Source: Paraprevotella sp. (GTDB lineage: Bacteria; Bacteroidota; Bacteroidia; Bacteroidales; Bacteroidaceae). Taken from it: a stretch of DNA of 5,617 bases. The notes below the pieces were generated by a model. It was not told the origin of the DNA, ran no database searches, and worked only from the letters and a program-made list of their open reading frames with translations. Shown here piece by piece: positions 5,284 to 5,617 of the stretch (the first letter of the stretch is position 1; the number at the start of each line of letters is the position of its first letter). The position numbers and the translations under genes were made by a program. The stretch lies in assembly GCA_017425765.1 (NCBI GenBank), contig JAFOXE010000240.1, positions 1 through 5,617 of the forward strand. Reading direction: 5' to 3'.

Positions 5284-5617
5284 CATCTCGCAATGTAGAT
5301 TAAATAAATAAGACAAAGTTGTTGGAGACGTTTTTGCATCTACAAGCTGACCTGCCTGTTCAACGTGAGTACCGAGAACTGAACGAAGTGCTGCCTGAAG
5401 AAGATGAGCAGCAGTATGATTTCTCATAATTGCTTTTCTGTTTTCTTCATTGTATGTTGTAACTGCTGTGTCACCAACCTTAACAGCATCACCATTAAGT
5501 ACACCGTGATGAAGAACAACACCGTCAGCGTCCTTTGTTGTGTTAGTTACCTCAAATGTGCTGTCACCAATTGTGATAACACCTGTGTCACCAACCTGTC
5601 CACCACTTTCTGCATAG
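5275..5617 (-). pseudogene. alaS: Alanyl-tRNA synthetase fragment, broken at its 3' end
   Basis: The minus-strand frame from 5616 encodes 113 residues to a TAA at 5275-5277 and continues off the window edge at its 5' side. Residues 1-94 are plainly AlaRS: YAESGGQVGDTG, VLHHGVLNGDAVKVGD, then NHTAAHLLQAALRSVLGTHV and EQAGQLVDA. H67 and H71 are the first pair of the HxxxH...CxxxH zinc site of the editing domain. AlaRS should continue with about R-F-D-F-[ST]-H; here homology stops at residue ~94-95 (about 5332-5337) and an unrelated tail, KTSPTTLSYLFN..., runs to the stop. The second zinc pair and the C-Ala domain are missing, so this piece cannot be a full enzyme. The wording and the GCT/CTT/GGT/ACA-rich codons look like Clostridia rather than Bacteroidota, whose AlaRS usually reads YAEMGGQ here. 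This points to a chimeric contig end, or less likely to a transferred remnant. The AlaRS identity is firm; the cause of the break is inference. Confidence 0.85.

Noticed and set aside
5275..5334. Simple frameshift of alaS at the A-run near 5331-5335
   Set aside because: None of the three frames beyond the run restores the expected RFDF segment or later AlaRS sequence, so this is a break, not a one-base slip.

Overview
This window looks like chromosomal DNA of a Bacteroidota bacterium, probably a Prevotella- or Bacteroides-like gut or rumen member of the Bacteroidales. The evidence is a polysaccharide-type GH2 enzyme with a DUF4982 module and a C-terminal Ig-like module, an OprO/OprP-type outer-membrane porin, a perfect Bacteroidota -7 promoter box (TATCTTTG) and start codons without a Shine-Dalgarno sequence. 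The last ~285 bases do not fit this. They encode a piece of alanyl-tRNA synthetase that reads like a Clostridia/Firmicutes protein and breaks off abruptly.

Layout. Bases 1-894 (+) are the C-terminal 297 residues of a secreted or periplasmic GH2 glycosidase of the beta-galactosidase type; its catalytic core lies outside the window. All remaining genes are on the minus strand. A 16-bp perfect hairpin (1021-1058) terminates an AT-rich gene (1085-1678) for a 197-residue exported protein I do not recognise. A 376-base non-coding gap follows (1679-2054), holding an 8-base C/G homopolymer in the likely promoter and a strong bidirectional terminator (1952-1995). Next, in transcription order 4871 to 2055, come an EamA/DMT-family inner-membrane exporter (3951-4871), 30 bases later an Mpv17/PMP22-like membrane protein (3231-3920), and 126 bases later the porin (2055-3104). 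The first two almost certainly form an operon, with a -7 box at 4991-4998 about 110 bases upstream. The porin may be the third cistron or may have its own promoter. The terminator at 1952-1995 closes the block.

Bases 4872-5274 are non-coding and AT-rich, with an imperfect inverted repeat (5146-5179) and a small family of degenerate GTGTAA...TTACAC palindromes (5198-5283). The alaS fragment (homology 5616 down to about 5332) ends inside a T-run that resembles the 3' arm of a Bacteroidota terminator. A chimeric assembly or amplification joint is the simplest explanation; a real recombination scar is the alternative.

Together, the DMT exporter, the Mpv17-like protein and the porin could form a small-molecule transport unit spanning both membranes, but no substrate can be read from the sequence. 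I found no mobile element, CRISPR array, tRNA or rRNA. The most unusual features are the alaS joint, the poly-G tract before the AT-rich exported-protein gene, and the bacterial Mpv17-like gene.
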